Shown here: one piece after another, positions 36,261 to 45,750 of the stretch
Layout of the letters: each line of letters opens with the position of its first letter
Position numbering within the stretch: the stretch's first letter is position 1
Assembly: GCA_016788165.1 (NCBI GenBank)
Contig: JAEUTH010000042.1
Coordinates: forward strand, 186,001-250,000
Direction of reading: 5' to 3'
Length of the DNA stretch: 64,000 nt
Source: Bacteroidia bacterium
Lineage (GTDB): Bacteria > Bacteroidota > Bacteroidia > AKYH767-A > OLB10
Translations under genes and position numbers: made by a program
Notes under the pieces: model-generated
What the model saw: the letters and a program-made list of their open reading frames with translations, nothing else
Told to the model about the DNA's origin: nothing
Database searches by the model: none

Positions 36261-36800
36261 ATGAAACTGATAGCAGTATGCAGCGTATTAATATTACTAC
36301 TTACACAATGCAGTAACAGCAACAGCCAAACTGCACAAACGGTTACTACAACAAAACAAACCATGGAAACAAAAAATCCTTATTACTCGCATACCGATAC
36401 AAATACCCTCGATGTAAGTAACGATGAATGGAAAAAAGTTTTGCCTGATGATGTTTATCAGATAATGCGTTTAAAACAAACGGAACGTGCCTTTACCGGT
36501 AAGTATTGGGAAACTGAAACACAAGGCAATTACTATTGTGCATCGTGTGGCAATCACTTATTTAAAAGCACCAGTAAATTTAGCAGCAGTTGCGGTTGGC
36601 CCAGTTTTTTTGAACAATTAAATTCGAAAAGCGTGGTGTTTGAACGCGATACTTCTTACGGTATGATACGCGAAGAAGCATTATGCGGCCGCTGTGGTGG
36701 CCATTTAGGCCATCGGTTTGACGATGGCCCCCCGCCTACCAATATGCGCTATTGCATGAACAGTATTGCTTTAGATTTTGTACCTGATACAGTAAAATAA
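36261..36800 (+). CDS. msrB: Peptide-methionine (R)-S-oxide reductase, lipoprotein form
   Basis: 179 residues. Reduces methionine-R-sulfoxide in proteins. A lipobox LLTQC with Cys17 follows a short hydrophobic signal, so the enzyme is predicted to be a periplasm-facing lipoprotein. The MsrB domain (about 45-175) has structural zinc cysteines in CASCGNH and CGRCGGH, the segment FSSSCGWPSFFE and catalytic Cys165 in RYCMNSIAL. The stop at 36798-36800 is one base from the start of the VOC gene, so the two form one unit. Confidence 0.95.
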   Translation: MKLIAVCSVLILLLTQCSNSNSQTAQTVTTTKQTMETKNPYYSHTDTNTLDVSNDEWKKVLPDDVYQIMRLKQTERAFTGKYWETETQGNYYCASCGNHLFKSTSKFSSSCGWPSFFEQLNSKSVVFERDTSYGMIREEALCGRCGGHLGHRFDDGPPPTNMRYCMNSIALDFVPDTVK

Positions 36801-36801
36801 A

Positions 36802-37215
36802 ATGCAATTATCTTTTTTTCAGGTAACATTATTGGTTGCCGATTATGATGATGCCATAAATTTTTACGTAAACAAATTGGGTTTTTTGTTGTTAGAAGAT
36901 ACAAAACTATCTGATACCAAACGGTGGGTTCGAGTGGCACCTTGGGGCAATAATACGGCTGCATTATTATTGGCAAAGGCCGGTAACGAAAACCAATTAA
37001 ATTTTATTGGCAATCAAACCGGTGGTCGTGTATTTTTATTTATGCATACAAGCAATGCACAAAGCTATTTCGATAGGCTTACAACTAATCAGGTACAAAT
37101 TGTACGAAACTTAAGTGACGAAAGTTTTGGAAAAGTATTTGTGTTTGCCGACTTATATGGCAACCTATGGGACGTTATCGAACCAACTAATAAACAGGTT
37201 TTACTTAAAAGCTAA
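36802..37215 (+). CDS. VOC family protein (glyoxalase/bleomycin-resistance fold)
   Basis: 137 residues with the vicinal-oxygen-chelate beta-alpha-beta-beta-beta pattern (FFQVTLLVADYDDAINFYVN at the start, FADLYGNLWDVIEP at the end). Members of the family are metal enzymes or drug-binding proteins. Of the usual metal ligands only the terminal Glu (DVIEP) is obvious, so activity cannot be judged. It starts one base after the msrB stop. A bidirectional terminator lies downstream. Confidence 0.85.
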   Translation: MQLSFFQVTLLVADYDDAINFYVNKLGFLLLEDTKLSDTKRWVRVAPWGNNTAALLLAKAGNENQLNFIGNQTGGRVFLFMHTSNAQSYFDRLTTNQVQIVRNLSDESFGKVFVFADLYGNLWDVIEPTNKQVLLKS

Positions 37216-37266
37216 ACCGTATTCATCAGGCTGATTTACCACTTTTTTTTCGAATCATATTTAATT

Positions 37267-37297
37267 AAAAAGGGCTGCAAATTTTGCAGCCCTTTTT
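37267..37297. terminator. Bidirectional intrinsic terminator between VOC and M16 genes
   Basis: AAAAAGGGCTGCAAA (37267-37281) pairs with TTTGCAGCCCTTTTT (37283-37297). A or T runs border both arms, so it serves both convergent genes. The loop is effectively AATTT in RNA. Confidence 0.93.
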
Positions 37298-37315
37298 AAA
37301 CCTATATAGTAAATG

Positions 37316-40135
37316 TTACATTTTAATGTTACCTTCTTTATCTAATTCAATAACAGGGTAACCTAATTTTTGTAATTTTTCGAAACAATACTTCTTGTCG
37401 CCAACTACCAGCATATACATTTGGTCAATGGGCAAGTATGTATTTGCCAATCGTTTCATATCGGCTAACTGCATACTATTAAGTATTTTATATTGTTGGG
37501 TAGTATAATCGCGCGATAAGCCATAATCTAAAATCAAACCAATAAAATTGGCTTTTTGGTTTAGGGTTTCATACTTCAAAGCCTCACTTTGCGATAACGA
37601 ACTTTTTGTAAAATCTAATTCAGATTGCTTAATATCATTTTTATAAGCTTTTATCTGATTTACAATTTCAACAATGGCACTATCGGTTGCATCTTTTCTA
37701 AACCCACCCGAAACAGTATAAGGGCCGGTGGTTTTACTGCCATTAAACCTGGAGCGCGAACCATATGTCCAACCTTTTTCTTCGCGCAAGGTGTAATTAA
37801 TACGGCTGTTAAAAGCCCCACCCAAACTAAAGTTCATCACATTACAGCGGTAAAATTCGCCTGTTGCATCAAAAGGCATTACCAAATATCCCACACGAAT
37901 TTCGCTTTGTGCTGCATCTTCTTTATCAATAAAATAAATGGTTCCTTTTTTGTGCGCGCTTAAGTAAGTTACATCCGGTACATTATAGTTTTTCTTTGGC
38001 CATGTTTGTAAAAACGAAAATTGTTGTTGTAATGTTAGTACATCAACATCACCAACAACAATTAGTTGTGCCAAATCGGGTCCATAATATTTATTGTAGA
38101 ATGATTTAACATCATCTAAAGTAATATTGCTAACTGTATGCTGCCAGCCATCAACCGGGCTTCCTTTAATAGATTGGTTGCCATACAATATCTTATTATA
38201 ATTTTTTTCGGCAATACTGGTAGCAACGGTGTGTGCATTGGCAATACCTTCTAAAATTTGTTTTTTAATACGCTCAAAATCATCAGCATTAAATGCTGGA
38301 TTTAGTAATCGTTCGCTCAGCAAATCCAATGTTGCTGCCCAGTTCTTTTTTAAAGAGCTTATATAAACATACGTTGCTTCGGCACCACAATTAATCGTAA
38401 TGGAGCTTCCCAATTTATCTAATGCAGTTTCTAACTGCTCGGCAGTATATTTTTTAGTGGCTTCATTCATCATACGGGCAGTAATATTTGCCAGCCCTAA
38501 TTTGGTGGTATCATAAGCATCCAATAAATGACCGCCCGCTAATACAATTTGTGCATTAATCAAAGGTACATCATCGGTGTATGATGCAATAATGCGCATA
38601 CCGTTGCCTGCTCGTTGCGAAATGTAATCAGGCACCGTAACAAAAGGCGCATCGCCTGCTTTAGGTTTCATACTCCGATCGAAATTATCTTTTGGGTCGC
38701 TGTATTTAACAGTAACATCCTTATGTGGTGCTGCTGCATCAAGTTCGGGAATTAAAAAATTATCGGGCCTTGCACGGTTTTCTTTTCCTTTAGGATACCA
38801 ACTTAATGCAACATAGTTTTTGCCTTTTACATAGGTTTGATATACACGCATTATATCTTCACGTGTTAAATTTTGATAGTTGCTATACTCTTGTTGTATA
38901 TAATTGGCGTTACCGGTAAAGGTTTGGTATGCAGCTAATTTCGACACCTTGCCTGAAACACTTTCTATTGATGATATAAAACCTTTTTCGGCACTTGCTT
39001 TTGCCTTTAGTAAGTCGTCATCGCTAATGCCATTGCGTTCAAACTCGGCAAACGATACATCAATTAATGAATCAATAGTACTTAGTTTTTGATTGGGGAA
39101 TGCCCGCACACTTATAACAAACTCACCTGCTTGTTCAGCCGCATAGTGATATGATTGTGCCGAGTTGCCTAATTGTGTTTTTATAAAGTTTTTATAAAAA
39201 ACGCTGCTTTTTGAATCGGCAAGTATGCTGGCCAAAATATCTAAAGCGGGTTCGTCTTTACTATAAAATGGCACGGTTGGATACGTACGTTGAATTAATG
39301 GAAATCGGATATTATCTGCACCGGAAATATATCGTGTATCGTTTAATGTAACTTTTGGCATCTTTAGTTTTTCAACTTTAGGGCCGGCAGGTATGCTGCC
39401 AAAATATTTTTCGGCCAGCTTTAAAACATCAGCTGTATTTACATCGCCACCAACGGTTAAGGTAGCATTAGCTGCACCATAGTATTCCATAAAAAATGCT
39501 TTTAAGTCGTTTACATCTACAGCATCTAAATGTGATATATAACCGATGGTTAACCAACTGTATGGATGCCCCTTTGGATACAAAACACGTGATGTGGTTT
39601 CGCCAACCAAACCATAAGGCCGGTTATCGTAGTTTTGACCGCGTTCATTTTTAACGGTGCTTCGTTGTATTTCAAATTTTTGCTGTGTAACCGAATCCAG
39701 TAAAAAACCCATCCGATCAGCTTCGAGCCATAAACCCACTTCCAACTGATTTTTAGGCAACGTCTCAAAATAATTGGTACGGTCGCGGTTGGTAGTACCA
39801 TTTAGCGTGCCGCCTGCTTCGCTCACCATTTTAAAATGTTGATCATCGCCAACGTGCTTACTGCCTTGAAACATCATGTGTTCGAAAAAATGCGCAAAGC
39901 CGCTTTTGCCGATAATTTCGCGTGCACTGCCTACGTGGTAGGTTACATCAATATGTACAATAGGGTCGCTGTGGTCTTCGTGTATAACCACCGTTAGGCC
40001 ATTGCTTAAAACATATTTACTATAGGGTATGGTTAACTCACCGGCCTTACGGTCAATTTTTTCGATAAGTTTTGTTTGACACCAGGCACCTTGGCTCAAA
40101 GCCAAAATAAAAGCTGCAATAATGTATTTCTTCAT
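37316..40135 (-). CDS. M16 family zinc metallopeptidase, two-domain
   Basis: 939 residues, exported (signal peptide 1-20, ending WCQ). The first half has the inverted zinc motif HFFEH (82-86) and the distal Glu164 in NERGQNYDN, with the family segment EADRMGFLLDS. The second half repeats the pitrilysin fold (about 490-930) without an HxxEH motif and has the usual DAGRE-like substrate region (REEKGWTYGSRSRFN). It is predicted to act as a clamshell peptidase in the periplasm or at the outer membrane. It is transcribed alone, ending at a shared terminator. Confidence 0.93.
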   Translation of the reverse strand: MKKYIIAAFILALSQGAWCQTKLIEKIDRKAGELTIPYSKYVLSNGLTVVIHEDHSDPIVHIDVTYHVGSAREIIGKSGFAHFFEHMMFQGSKHVGDDQHFKMVSEAGGTLNGTTNRDRTNYFETLPKNQLEVGLWLEADRMGFLLDSVTQQKFEIQRSTVKNERGQNYDNRPYGLVGETTSRVLYPKGHPYSWLTIGYISHLDAVDVNDLKAFFMEYYGAANATLTVGGDVNTADVLKLAEKYFGSIPAGPKVEKLKMPKVTLNDTRYISGADNIRFPLIQRTYPTVPFYSKDEPALDILASILADSKSSVFYKNFIKTQLGNSAQSYHYAAEQAGEFVISVRAFPNQKLSTIDSLIDVSFAEFERNGISDDDLLKAKASAEKGFISSIESVSGKVSKLAAYQTFTGNANYIQQEYSNYQNLTREDIMRVYQTYVKGKNYVALSWYPKGKENRARPDNFLIPELDAAAPHKDVTVKYSDPKDNFDRSMKPKAGDAPFVTVPDYISQRAGNGMRIIASYTDDVPLINAQIVLAGGHLLDAYDTTKLGLANITARMMNEATKKYTAEQLETALDKLGSSITINCGAEATYVYISSLKKNWAATLDLLSERLLNPAFNADDFERIKKQILEGIANAHTVATSIAEKNYNKILYGNQSIKGSPVDGWQHTVSNITLDDVKSFYNKYYGPDLAQLIVVGDVDVLTLQQQFSFLQTWPKKNYNVPDVTYLSAHKKGTIYFIDKEDAAQSEIRVGYLVMPFDATGEFYRCNVMNFSLGGAFNSRINYTLREEKGWTYGSRSRFNGSKTTGPYTVSGGFRKDATDSAIVEIVNQIKAYKNDIKQSELDFTKSSLSQSEALKYETLNQKANFIGLILDYGLSRDYTTQQYKILNSMQLADMKRLANTYLPIDQMYMLVVGDKKYCFEKLQKLGYPVIELDKEGNIKM

Positions 40136-40251
40136 TAAAATTAGGGTTTAATATTTGGGACAAATTAAACAAAACCTAAACACTTCAGGGGGTATCATTT
40201 AAAAACAAAGTATCTATCCGCAAAAAATTGGCATTATAAAATGAAGTTGTA

Positions 40252-40281
40252 TTTGCAAATTTAAAAAATGGCCTACTTTTG
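40252..40281 (+). promoter_or_regulatory. Bacteroidota-type promoter of the DUF6913-like/dapA operon
   Basis: TTTG (40252-40255), an 18-base spacer, then TACTTTTG (40274-40281), an exact TAnnTTTG. The predicted start of transcription (near 40288) leaves about 63 bases before ATG 40351 and rules out the TTG at 40279 as the translation start. Confidence 0.55.
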
Positions 40282-40350
40282 TTACAGTTATCATTTTTAT
40301 GTACTGTATTTATATACCTTTTTCACTATTGTAAGTTTCGGCAACAGGTA

Positions 40351-40902
40351 ATGGCAAAACGCATCATCCGTAATCAACTGGCACAACTAATTTTTAATCG
40401 TGAATTGCGGCAAATTAAGCGCAAACCACAAACCCTTTCGCTAGAATCGGTACGTAGTATTGGCATTTTGTATGATGCAACAGAAAACGAAAATTATGAA
40501 GTGGTAAAAAATTACGTGCGCGAATTGCGTGAACTGAAAAAAGAAGTACTGGCTTTGGGATTTGTTGATCAGAAAGAACTGCCCAACATGCGTTTTTCGA
40601 AATTAGGTTTGGATTTTTTTACGCGCAAAAATCTGAACTGGTATTTTAAACCATCACATCCGATGGTTACCAAGTTTATTAATGCCGATTTCGACATTCT
40701 TATCTTTTTAAACATTGAACAGTTATTGCCGTTAAAATATATAGCTGCAGCAACACAGGCTAAATTTAAAATAGGAAAGTATGACGCTAAAAATGCTGCA
40801 TTTTGTGATTTTATGATTAAAACCAATGAGCAGGTTACCTTACCCAAATTTATTGATTTAGTAAACAATTATTTAAAAGTATTAAGCCATGTACAACCTT
40901 AA
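40351..40902 (+). CDS. Conserved Bacteroidota protein upstream of dapA (DUF6913-like)
   Basis: 183 residues, no signal peptide or membrane segment. Basic N-terminus MAKRIIRNQLAQLIFNREL, then a predicted alpha/beta domain with SIGILYDAT and DFDILIFLNIEQLLPLKYIA. It resembles the small proteins of unknown function (DUF6913-like, from memory) that commonly precede dapA in this phylum. The function is unknown. ATG 40351 is chosen because a longer frame starts within the promoter's -7 box. It overlaps dapA by 14 bases, so the pair is translationally coupled. Confidence 0.82.
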   Translation: MAKRIIRNQLAQLIFNRELRQIKRKPQTLSLESVRSIGILYDATENENYEVVKNYVRELRELKKEVLALGFVDQKELPNMRFSKLGLDFFTRKNLNWYFKPSHPMVTKFINADFDILIFLNIEQLLPLKYIAAATQAKFKIGKYDAKNAAFCDFMIKTNEQVTLPKFIDLVNNYLKVLSHVQP

Positions 40903-41767
40903 TCTTGCCGGTACCGGTGTTGCAATAATTACTCCTTTTTTAAAAAATAATGGTGTTGATTATGCAGCCTTATCAAACCTGGTAAAGCACGTAGTAAAAA
41001 ATGGCGTTAATTATATTGTAGTGTTGGGTACAACAGGCGAAAGTGTAGTGCTTAGTGCTGACGAAAAGCATGCAGTTATTAAAACCATTCATACTGCCAT
41101 GCCCAAAAAAGTACCGCTCATTTTAGGTGTGGGCGGTAACCATACCACCGAAGTGGTTAACCAGTTAAAGTTGGTTGATGCTACTTTAATTGATGGCATT
41201 TTAAGCGTTACGCCTTATTATAACAAACCCACACAAAACGGCTTGTATCAACATTATAAAACCATTGCTGCAGCTACATCATTGCCCATTATTATTTACA
41301 ATGTACCCGGCCGTACCGGAGTTAATATGACAGCAAGTACGCAATTGGCTTTGGCAAACGATGTAAAAAATATAGTTGCTACTAAAGAAGCATCGGGTAA
41401 TGTGGAACAAATCATGTCTATTATAAATCAAAAGCCCAAAAATTTTAGTGTAATAAGTGGTGATGATGTACTTACATTACCACTAATGGCATGCGGTGCC
41501 ATAGGTGTTATTAGCGTTAGTGCCAATGCTTATCCGGCCGAGGTCAGCAAAATGGTAAACCTTTGTTTACAAGGCAAGTTTGAAGCCGCACAAAAATTAC
41601 ATTATCGTTTAATGCCCATAACACAAATGATGTTTGCCGAAGGTAGTCCGGCCGGAGTTAAAGAAATTTTACAACACAAAAACCTTTGCACCAATAAAGT
41701 GCGGTTGCCATTAGTAAATGTGAGTAAGCAACTAAGCAAAAATTTTACTAAGTACCTGGATGTTTAA
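40889..41767 (+). CDS. dapA: 4-hydroxy-tetrahydrodipicolinate synthase
   Basis: 292 residues, (beta/alpha)8 barrel. Condenses pyruvate with aspartate semialdehyde in lysine/diaminopimelate synthesis. Schiff-base Lys166 lies in VATKEASGN, with Tyr137 in IIIYNVPGRTG, Thr48/Thr49 in GTTGES and TPYYNKP near 110. The ATG at 40889 overlaps the upstream gene by 14 bases, and the stop overlaps the M23 peptidase start by 8 bases. DapA feeds the peptidoglycan precursor pool, which fits with a cell-wall peptidase as its operon partner. Confidence 0.97.
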   Translation: MYNLNLAGTGVAIITPFLKNNGVDYAALSNLVKHVVKNGVNYIVVLGTTGESVVLSADEKHAVIKTIHTAMPKKVPLILGVGGNHTTEVVNQLKLVDATLIDGILSVTPYYNKPTQNGLYQHYKTIAAATSLPIIIYNVPGRTGVNMTASTQLALANDVKNIVATKEASGNVEQIMSIINQKPKNFSVISGDDVLTLPLMACGAIGVISVSANAYPAEVSKMVNLCLQGKFEAAQKLHYRLMPITQMMFAEGSPAGVKEILQHKNLCTNKVRLPLVNVSKQLSKNFTKYLDV

Positions 41768-43451
41768 ATTCCTGATGCCTTTTGTAAGGTGTATCACTTA
41801 CTATATATGTTTTTGTGCTGTGCCGGCAATTGCACAGCAATCATTTATCAGTCCGTTAGATATTAGCTTAAAGTTATCAGGCAACTTTGGCGAAATCAGA
41901 AACAATCACTTCCATTCAGGTATTGATATCAAAACCGATAGTGCAACAGGTAAAAATGTTTATGCAGTGGCCGATGGTCATATAGCCCGCATTAAAGTGA
42001 GTGCTGTAGGTTACGGCAATGCCTTGTATTTGAAACATGATAATGGATATACATCGGTTTATGGCCACTTATTACAATTTGCCGATAGTGTCAGGCAATA
42101 TGTTACAGCAGAACAAAATTTAAAAAACAGTTTCGAAGTTGAAGTGTTTCCTGATAGCAACTTGTTTCGGGTTAAACAAGGGGCCATTATAGCCCGGAGC
42201 GGAAATTCGGGAAGTTCGGGTGGCCCGCATTTGCATTTTGAAATACGTGATAGTTTGGAGCAAATAGTAAATCCACAATTATTCGGAATAAACGTTGCCG
42301 ATACAATACAACCTGTTATTGAAGCTTTGGCCGTATATGATGAAATGAAATTTACTGCCTTAAATCAAAATATTAGTTATGATACGGCACATCAAGCTTA
42401 TATTTTAAATGATACTTTATCGGTAACTACCCATGCTGCATTTGGTATTATGGCTTATGATTTATGCAATAACAGCAGTAACAAATTGGGTATTTATAAA
42501 ATGCAATTGCATATAGATACTACATTAATTTGGCAAAGCAATTTTGATTATTTTTCATTTGATAAAACGCGTTATGTAAATGCACATATTGACTATGCCG
42601 AAAAAGTGCTGAATAAAAACATTATCGAAAGATGTTTTAAACTACCTGGCGATTCGTTTAATGTTTACCATGTTTATCCGTACAAATTAAAAGCACAAAA
42701 AATATATCATGCAGCAATTACACTGGCTGATATAAATGGCAATCGAAATAAATTGATTTTTTGTTTTAAGACCAATGCAAAAACTGCTAAGCCTCAAAAG
42801 CCACATCATAGCTGGGTTTGGCTTAAATATAATCAACCTTACAATCTAAAAACAAATACTTTTTTATTGATACTTCCTTCGGGTAGCCTGTATCAAAATT
42901 GCTACCTAAAGTATCACACATCAAAAGCCGGCAACAATTATTTATCGGCCATACATCATATTAATGATAACACCATACCATTACATAAAGCGGCAACCAT
43001 TTCGATAAAGACAAAATTAGATAGCGCTTTACAAAGTAAGGCTTTAATTATTCAAATAGATAGTGCAAAAACCAGCTACATTGGTGGTTTATATAAAAAC
43101 AATGCAGTAAGTGCTTTAATCCGAACCTTTGGCAGTTTTGCTGTTGTTGTTGATACCGTACCACCAAATGTTACCATAACCAATCCGAAAAATATTTATT
43201 CGGCAACCGATACCTTGGTATTTTTTATGGAAGATGACTTAACCGGTATTGGTAAGTATCAGTTAAGCCTATTAAATCAAAAACTAATTGGCAGCTATGA
43301 TGCCAAAACACATACCTTGTCAATGCCTGCAGCATTAATACCCGAAGGCGAAAGCCAATTAAAACTCGAAGTAACCGACTTAAAAGATAACACGTATATT
43401 TTTGAGTTTGGATTGGTGGTCCGGTTGCAAAAGCCTATGCATAATGAGTAG
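41760..43451 (+). CDS. M23 family peptidase (LytM-like)
   Basis: 563 residues, exported (signal region about 1-25, ending AIA-QQ). The LytM zinc site is visible as HFHSGIDIK (His52, Asp56) and HLHFE (His157, His159), with the usual GNSGSSGGPHLHF segment. The M23 domain is N-terminal (about 35-175). The rest (about 180-560) is a beta-rich extension without a domain I recognise. Its likely role is cutting peptidoglycan cross-links. It is the third gene of the operon starting at 40351 and ends 4 bases from the convergent trmN6 gene with no terminator between. Confidence 0.92.
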   Translation: MFKFLMPFVRCITYYICFCAVPAIAQQSFISPLDISLKLSGNFGEIRNNHFHSGIDIKTDSATGKNVYAVADGHIARIKVSAVGYGNALYLKHDNGYTSVYGHLLQFADSVRQYVTAEQNLKNSFEVEVFPDSNLFRVKQGAIIARSGNSGSSGGPHLHFEIRDSLEQIVNPQLFGINVADTIQPVIEALAVYDEMKFTALNQNISYDTAHQAYILNDTLSVTTHAAFGIMAYDLCNNSSNKLGIYKMQLHIDTTLIWQSNFDYFSFDKTRYVNAHIDYAEKVLNKNIIERCFKLPGDSFNVYHVYPYKLKAQKIYHAAITLADINGNRNKLIFCFKTNAKTAKPQKPHHSWVWLKYNQPYNLKTNTFLLILPSGSLYQNCYLKYHTSKAGNNYLSAIHHINDNTIPLHKAATISIKTKLDSALQSKALIIQIDSAKTSYIGGLYKNNAVSALIRTFGSFAVVVDTVPPNVTITNPKNIYSATDTLVFFMEDDLTGIGKYQLSLLNQKLIGSYDAKTHTLSMPAALIPEGESQLKLEVTDLKDNTYIFEFGLVVRLQKPMHNE

Positions 43452-43455
43452 AAGG

Positions 43456-44178
43456 TTACCGGGTATGGTGGGTTAGATAAAAGTCGTTAGTAACATCCAT
43501 GTAAGCTTTTGTAAAGTGGTTGTTCTTATCAAGAATAATTATTTCATCTTCGTTAATGGGCAGCATGTTTTTAGTAAATGCCATCATAAGCCGTTTGGCA
43601 GGTTTGTCGGCTTTGGTTTTAACACGGGTAATACGGCTGCAGAATAAATTACTTTTAACTGCTTGCTGGTAAAACAGCAATCCTTCCTTATATGGTAAAA
43701 TCACACAAAAACGGCCATCGTTATTCAGCATTGTATTTACGCCCTGCAATAAATCATTTATTGATAAGGTTTCGTTCATGTGGCGCGCAATATTTCGTGC
43801 TGCCCCCGAAGCTTTATGTGCATCAACAAAATAGGGCGGGTTAGCAATTATTAAGTCGTAAAGGGTTTGGTTGTTCAAACAAAAATTTTGCAACGATGTA
43901 TGAATCACATTAATCCGTTGCGCCCAAATACTTTGTTCAATATTTTCTTTGGCTTGCAAACATGCAGCTTCGTCTAACTCAATGGCATCAATTATTGCAT
44001 TACATTTTTGCGCCATCATTAGTGCTAAAATACCCGTACCGGTACCAATATCTAAAAGGTGCTTGCTGTTATTTGTATCTACCCATGCTCCAAAAAGTAC
44101 ACTGTCTGTACCTACTTTCATGGCACAGCGCTCTTGATTTATAGTAAATTGTTTGAAGTGAAAAACAGATTCGGACAC
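43456..44178 (-). CDS. trmN6: tRNA1(Val) (adenine(37)-N6)-methyltransferase
   Basis: 240 residues. SAM motif LLDIGTGTGILALM (41-54) and the N6-adenine catalytic tetrad NPPY (113-116), with the family N-terminus FHFKQFTINQERCAMKVGTD. It methylates A37 of valine tRNA1. It lies downstream of rpsP and rimM on the same strand, with a candidate promoter of its own in between. Confidence 0.93.
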   Translation of the reverse strand: MSESVFHFKQFTINQERCAMKVGTDSVLFGAWVDTNNSKHLLDIGTGTGILALMMAQKCNAIIDAIELDEAACLQAKENIEQSIWAQRINVIHTSLQNFCLNNQTLYDLIIANPPYFVDAHKASGAARNIARHMNETLSINDLLQGVNTMLNNDGRFCVILPYKEGLLFYQQAVKSNLFCSRITRVKTKADKPAKRLMMAFTKNMLPINEDEIIILDKNNHFTKAYMDVTNDFYLTHHTR

Positions 44179-44212
44179 AAAGCAAATTGAAGTTAGTTGA
44201 TTATAGCTAAAG

Positions 44213-44243
44213 CAAAATTAAATTAAAAATCAATAGTGCACAA
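44213..44243 (-). promoter_or_regulatory. Possible promoter of trmN6
   Basis: On the minus strand TTG (44241-44243), a 20-base spacer and TAATTTTG (44213-44220), an exact TAnnTTTG. The start point would be near 44207, about 29 bases before ATG 44178. This would make trmN6 partly independent of the rpsP-rimM transcript. Confidence 0.42.
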
Positions 44244-44252
44244 TCAACGGTA

Positions 44253-44774
44253 TCAAGCAAGCAGATACACATCTAATAAACCATCAGGCAATTGCATCAG
44301 CATTTGTTTTTTGTTTCTGTTTATTGAGGTTACAAACATTTTAAGTAATGGAACTAATACTTCTTTATCCTGACACATTACACGCGCAACACCATGCTGG
44401 GGCATATCGTATATGTTTTCTATTTCACCAACAGTACCAAAGGCCTTATCAATTATTGTAAAGCCTATAATTTCGTGGTAGTAAAAATCATTTCCGCTTA
44501 ATGTGGGCAATTGATTAAGTGGCAGGTATAAATCGCAGCCAACCAAAATAGCAGCAGCCTCGACATCGGTTTGTGTAAACTTAATAAAGCCGGGCGATTG
44601 AATTTGAATCTTATCAATATCCTGAATCAGAAGACGATTATCCAAATCAACATAAATACTTTTCAAATGCTGATAGTGCTTGGGATGATCAACATCTGCC
44701 TCCATTACCAAAGTGCCGTCCATGCCGCGTAATCTGATAAGCTTTCCAAAATAAAAACACTGGTCAATGTTCAT
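44253..44774 (-). CDS. rimM: Ribosome maturation factor RimM
   Basis: 173 residues. Assists 30S assembly near the 16S rRNA 3' domain and binds S19. N-terminal barrel (FYFGKLIRLRGMDGTLVME) and C-terminal PRC-barrel (IGFTIIDKAFGTVGEIENIYD, VLVPLLKMFV). It follows rpsP by 63 bases, the usual gene pair, with an attenuator-like hairpin between them. trmD, which often follows in other phyla, is absent here. Confidence 0.93.
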   Translation of the reverse strand: MNIDQCFYFGKLIRLRGMDGTLVMEADVDHPKHYQHLKSIYVDLDNRLLIQDIDKIQIQSPGFIKFTQTDVEAAAILVGCDLYLPLNQLPTLSGNDFYYHEIIGFTIIDKAFGTVGEIENIYDMPQHGVARVMCQDKEVLVPLLKMFVTSINRNKKQMLMQLPDGLLDVYLLA

Positions 44775-44790
44775 ACGCTTATAAATAATA

Positions 44791-44818
44791 AAACCCGTTA
44801 GTTTATGCTAACGGGTTT
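44791..44818 (-). terminator. Attenuator-like hairpin between rpsP and rimM
   Basis: AAACCCGTTAG (44791-44801) pairs perfectly with CTAACGGGTTT (44808-44818) around a 6-base loop. On the minus strand it is followed by TTTATTATTTAT, a broken T-run. It probably ends a fraction of transcripts after rpsP, giving more S16 than RimM. Confidence 0.7.
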
Positions 44819-44837
44819 ACTTAGTTTTAAATAGCTA

Positions 44838-45365
44838 TTAAGCGTTTTCGGCCGGGGTTTCGTCAGCAGCAGGTGCTTCGGTGTTTTCGGCAGCAGTTTC
44901 GGCAGGTGGCGTATTTTTAGCTTCAATAGCTTTTGCACGCTCTTCTTTTACTTTACGCTCAGCTTGCATACGTTGTTCAATATCCTTTTTATGCTTATCG
45001 GCCAAACTCGATTTTTTCGAATCAATTTTGCCTGATTTTGTGCTTGACCAGGTTTCGAACTTGGCATCGGCTTGCTCTTGTGTTAGAGCGCCCTTTTTAA
45101 CACCTTCGGCTAAATGCTTTTTGTAAAGCACACCTTTGTACGATAAAATGGCACGCGTAGTATCGGTAGGTTGCGCACCTTTTTGTAACCATGATACAGC
45201 TTTATCTGTATCCAAATCGATAGTAGCCGGGTTGGTGTTTGGGTTGTAAGAACCAATTCTTTCGATGAATTTACCATCCCTTGGAGCACGTGAATCCGCC
45301 ACTACGATGTGATAATAAGGATAGCCCTTTTTACCAAAACGTTGTAATCTTAATTTAGCTGGCAT
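44838..45365 (-). CDS. rpsP: 30S ribosomal protein bS16 with long C-terminal tail
   Basis: 175 residues; the core bS16 (1-85) has the standard start [20 protein letters not shown] and [20 protein letters not shown]. The remaining 90 residues form a Lys/Glu-rich helix and an Ala/Glu/Pro tail ([17 protein letters not shown]), roughly double the length of the E. coli protein. Such extensions are common in this phylum. It is first in the rpsP-rimM unit. Confidence 0.97.
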   Translation of the reverse strand: MPAKLRLQRFGKKGYPYYHIVVADSRAPRDGKFIERIGSYNPNTNPATIDLDTDKAVSWLQKGAQPTDTTRAILSYKGVLYKKHLAEGVKKGALTQEQADAKFETWSSTKSGKIDSKKSSLADKHKKDIEQRMQAERKVKEERAKAIEAKNTPPAETAAENTEAPAADETPAENA

Positions 45366-45424
45366 TTGCTATTTGTTTTTAATGATGAATGTTTAATCCT
45401 TTAAGTATCCAACTTAAGGGGGCG

Positions 45425-45455
45425 CAAATGTATTATTTGTTTCTAAAACCGCAAT
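45425..45455 (-). promoter_or_regulatory. Bacteroidota-type promoter of rpsP
   Basis: On the minus strand TTG (45452-45454), a 19-base spacer and TACATTTG (45425-45432), followed directly by CGCCCC. The leader to ATG 45365 would be about 53 bases. The extended box is almost the same as that of rpsU. Confidence 0.6.
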
Positions 45456-45750
45456 GCATAAGTTCATTTATAAAAGCAATCGCATTATGGGCTGCCTGCA
45501 CCCGTAAATACCAAGTGTTCTACGATACCTGAAGGCCATATTTAGCCCGCTTAAAAAGCATTTTAAGAATAATTTAAATTAGGCAATACCAAAGTACACA
45601 AGCTATCTGCCGGATAAAACCAGCCTTTAAAATTCATAAATGTTGCAAATTGCTTTTTGGCTGTCTAATTATCAATAATGGATTTTAATAAACTTATTCA
45701 TTACACTTCAATCTTGCTTTATTTGCAAACAAATAACACAACGGAAACGT
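45456..45750. other. Intergenic stretch between the rpsP promoter and the AMP nucleosidase gene
   Basis: This is the upstream part of a 385-base divergent gap. It holds no reading frame of note, no tRNA and no strong hairpin. A TTTATTTG near 45718 is one mismatch from a -7 box and could serve the AMP nucleosidase gene, but it lacks a -33 element. Confidence 0.5.

Noticed and set aside
40279-40350. N-terminal extension of the DUF6913-like protein with a hydrophobic segment
   Set aside because: The TTG start lies inside the -7 box TACTTTTG, so it would be upstream of the transcript; ATG 40351 gives the conserved start.
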